From positions 52,252 through 116,251 of the forward strand of contig JADGJC010000096.1 in assembly GCA_027596075.1 (NCBI GenBank): 64,000 nt of DNA. Direction: 5' to 3'. A program made the position numbers and the translations under genes. The notes under the pieces were generated by a model. That model saw only the letters and a program-made list of their open reading frames with translations. It was not told the origin of the DNA and searched no databases. This DNA comes from Rhizophlyctis rosea. Lineage: Eukaryota > Chytridiomycota > Chytridiomycetes > Rhizophlyctidales > Rhizophlyctidaceae. This document shows positions 61,615-64,000 of this stretch, piece after piece. The first letter of the stretch is position 1; every line of letters starts with the position of its first letter.

Positions 61615-63933
61615 TTATTCCAGCTCCTTCGCCCGGTACAAACAAATGTACGCTGATATGGCAAATCACACCAGTCAGCATGCGAAAACGGAAAATCCCA
61701 TCGAATAAACCAATATCCATACCTGTATGCCAATCTCCTCCTCCCTCCAACTTCGTGATATCCTCCTCCTTGACCTGCGACACCTTGTCGTCGTCAAACT
61801 TCCCTGCACAGAAAGTGTTAAATGGCGCTTGTACCGTACCATCAAGCAAACAAAATGACAAAACCTACACCAATCCTCCCCCTTCCCCTTCACCCATCCA
61901 ATATAATGACCCGAATCCGCAGCACGACCGACATGCGTCAATACTGTACAACGTGCATCAGCAAGTGCACACTGGTCATGTCAGATGAAATGACTGCATC
62001 CTCCTACCAGCTATCAGGTCATACTGCCCAGAAACATTCGCTCCAACATCATTGACCAGACTTTCATCCACGCCGAGCTCCTTCATGACTTCCAGTTGAC
62101 CTTTCTTCGCGGCCGTAGAGGATGATGGTTGATCGATGTCCATAGCCGCAGCACCGCCCTCCGCTTCCTTTGATTTTCGCTTTTTCTAAAAGGGCAAGTG
62201 TTGGTACACAGCGGACGTCACGTCACGTTGTCCTAGGGTCAGTAGCAAAGACTCACACTCTCAGCCGCCTTCTGATCGGCAACTTCTTTCAACCGTAGCT
62301 TCGCGGGTCGGAGCTTTTCTTGAAGATCAGTGGTGCAGAACTCACTCATATCCAAGTCGAACGGGAATTTGACTTTCTGCTCCCAGGCATTAGCAACATT
62401 GGAAGATAACTTAACAGCACCTCCAGAAGGAGCAATACCTTCAAGATCTTAGCCTTGACTCGCTCCGAAGGCTTCCATTGGAATCGAATGAAGTTTGTTG
62501 TCAAGTAAAAGGGGAGGCGTGAAATGTGGGATCGCTTCTCGTATACTGCCGAGCGGTTGAGGGTTGGGGAGTTCTTTTCGATCTTTTCCACTAATCCGGC
62601 GCCGATATCCGTAACCATGTATGTGGAAACTAGACACCGGATTGGTGAGATTTACTGATATGGGGGGATGCGATTTGCCTCGCTAAAGCATACATACCAC
62701 CGGACCCAATATTCACCCGAAGCTTGTTGAAAGTTTCTACCGTAGTCACCGGTTGCTCTTCGGGTGCTTCCTCGCATTTTAGCCTGTTCAATGCTCACAT
62801 CAGCGTCCACCAGAAAACGTCGCAGCAGCAGACGGCATTCTTCTTACGTTGAAAGAAGCTCGCCTGTCATGAACTGGTCCACGAATCGCTTATCCTTCAC
62901 CAGATCTCCTTCCCGAGAGATACCAGGAACCTTATCAGCAAGGGCATGTATGATCTGTCCCCAGCATTCTTCCGCATCTTGCTGCATGAAACCATTGCGA
63001 TCCGCCTCCGCAAATTGAGGGAAGACACTTCGTAGGACCTGGAATGCAGCTGTCAGAATTTGTCACACGACCCTACATTCTTCACAACGGTCTCACGTTG
63101 ATGAAAGCCAAGGGAGGAACAGAGTCGCCTGATTTCTCCAAATCGTCAAATAGGCGCCGCATGGAGATGATTAGGTTTGCCTCGCTGTCGTTTCCGATGG
63201 AGAGCGGCATTCTGCAAAATGCCGGTTAGCGAGTTGAGCACGCCGGAGTAATGAACCAAATCACGTACTTGCTCATAGCAGTTTGGAGCTCCGGAATGGC
63301 TCGTAAACATTGTAGTGTCGCATTCATATAACACGTGTTGCCAAGATTTTCCAAGCCGGCCGGAAGTTTCAGCTGTTAAGCGATGTCCGTGAGCAATATC
63401 ATTCCAGCCGGCAATGCCTGAAACGTCACTCACAGCTTGAGCAAGCTCCGCATCCGTCATGTCCTCCACGAATTGAACAGGTTTTGGCGGCGCCTTGGGC
63501 AAATCCCCCGCTGTACCCATCATCTACATGGAATGTGTTGATATCCATGCGGGTCACTTCTATGCGACTTCTGTGCAATTATTTACCATAAGAGTTTGTC
63601 CCTGCGGAAACGAATTGTCTGAGACTGGATTTTTCCAAAAGTAACTTTCGCAAAGTAAAGTTCTTACCTCCTTCAAACCGAGTTTGCTCAACTCCGTATC
63701 GTCCTAGTTGTCGAGACAGTGTGTGAGTTACAACTTTCAGGACGCTCAACTTCAGCTCAATCAGCACGCAAGTAGGACGGTGCTTACCTTCAAAATACCG
63801 CCCTTGGCCATGATCTTCTGTCGCTCAGGTTCGACACCAGTGAGCGTATATAGTTGGGCTTTTAGGAAGATGCCTTGCTGGGTGGTATCCACCTCTACGT
63901 TATCGAACTTCTTCCCGCTCCATTTCACTGAAA
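61615..63933 (-). CDS. UBP6: proteasome-associated deubiquitinase USP14/Ubp6, 5'-partial
   Basis: Ubiquitin-specific protease that docks on the 26S proteasome base and recycles ubiquitin from substrates. Fourteen exons on the minus strand: 63788-63933, 63668-63703, 63587-63601, 63434-63523, 63269-63372, 63097-63211, 62848-63038, 62698-62783, 62439-62629, 62257-62376, 62008-62185, 61869-61943, 61723-61803, 61615-61652; phases agree. The first codons (MP-type start) lie beyond the window edge. An N-terminal ubiquitin-like domain (VKWSGKKFDNVEVDTTQQ, QLYTLTGVEPERQKIMAKGG) is followed by MGTAGDLPK and VQFVEDMTDAEL. The Cys box is PAGLENLGNTCYMNATLQCL; then QQDAEECWGQI and SRLPFYLTTNFIRFQW; the His box is VGRAADSGHYIGWVK; then WWKFDDDKVSQVKEEDITKL and GGGDWHTAYICLY. 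Both catalytic boxes are intact. A Lys-rich insert (KKRKSKEAEGG) lies before the His box. Confidence 0.93.
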
Positions 63934-64000
63934 CTGTGCGGCAGGAAACAAGGGGTTAGTTGCATGAGTATCCAAGCCTGCTGCAAACAAAGGGAGGACT
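63934..64000 (-). other. intron of USP14/Ubp6 running off the window
   Basis: The acceptor TGCCGCACAG precedes the first visible exon on the minus strand. The remaining 67 bases contain no start that joins in phase, so the first exon is probably outside. Confidence 0.5.

Overview
This window looks like nuclear DNA of an intron-rich fungus, probably an early-diverging one such as a chytrid. That is inferred, not proven. The basis is many short GT-AG introns (about 55-75 nt), a class IV-like chitin synthase, fungal-style housekeeping genes and a Polycomb E(z) methyltransferase. Most gene models below were assembled by hand: open frames were joined at GT/AG sites whose phases agree and checked against remembered family motifs.

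Layout: (1) 0-7 kb holds a tandem F-box family (a 3' fragment, a frameshifted copy and an intact-looking copy) with an unrecognised gene between the first two. (2) 9.5-21 kb is a compact housekeeping block: E(z)/EZH2 (-) divergent from MLH1 (+), ribosomal protein eL21 (-), TIM9 (+), AMMECR1 (-). (3) 21-25 kb is gene-poor and contains a 569-bp TIR element with TA flanks that encodes only a helix-turn-helix protein. (4) 25.4-38.1 kb holds a four-span COPI-associated-like membrane protein (+), a ferric reductase (-), a 1403-aa chitin synthase (+), tRNA-Gln(CTG) and a frameshifted GNAT acetyltransferase. (5) 38-60 kb is a gene desert. From about 41.5 kb it is made largely of diverged repeats whose sub-motifs recur in the same order. 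Inside it, at 49.3-51.9 kb, lie decayed copies of a STRIPAK scaffold gene (STRIP/Far11) and, directly abutting, of a Bub1-type kinase; the STRIP relic still has introns. (6) 60.4-64 kb holds a secreted standalone I9 (subtilisin-propeptide) protein and the proteasome-associated deubiquitinase USP14/Ubp6, whose 5' end lies outside the window.

The intact genes act in chromat silencing (E(z)), mismatch repair (MLH1), translation (eL21), mitochondrial import (TIM9), iron reduction (FRE), cell-wall synthesis (CHS) and ubiquitin recycling at the proteasome (USP14). They do not form a single pathway. The most unusual items are the DNA-binding-domain-only transposon, the ordered diverged repeat array with host-gene relics inside it, the altered catalytic motif and acidic extensions of E(z), and the standalone secreted I9 protein. 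Several loci carry one-base frameshifts, mostly at short homopolymers; decay and assembly error cannot be separated here.
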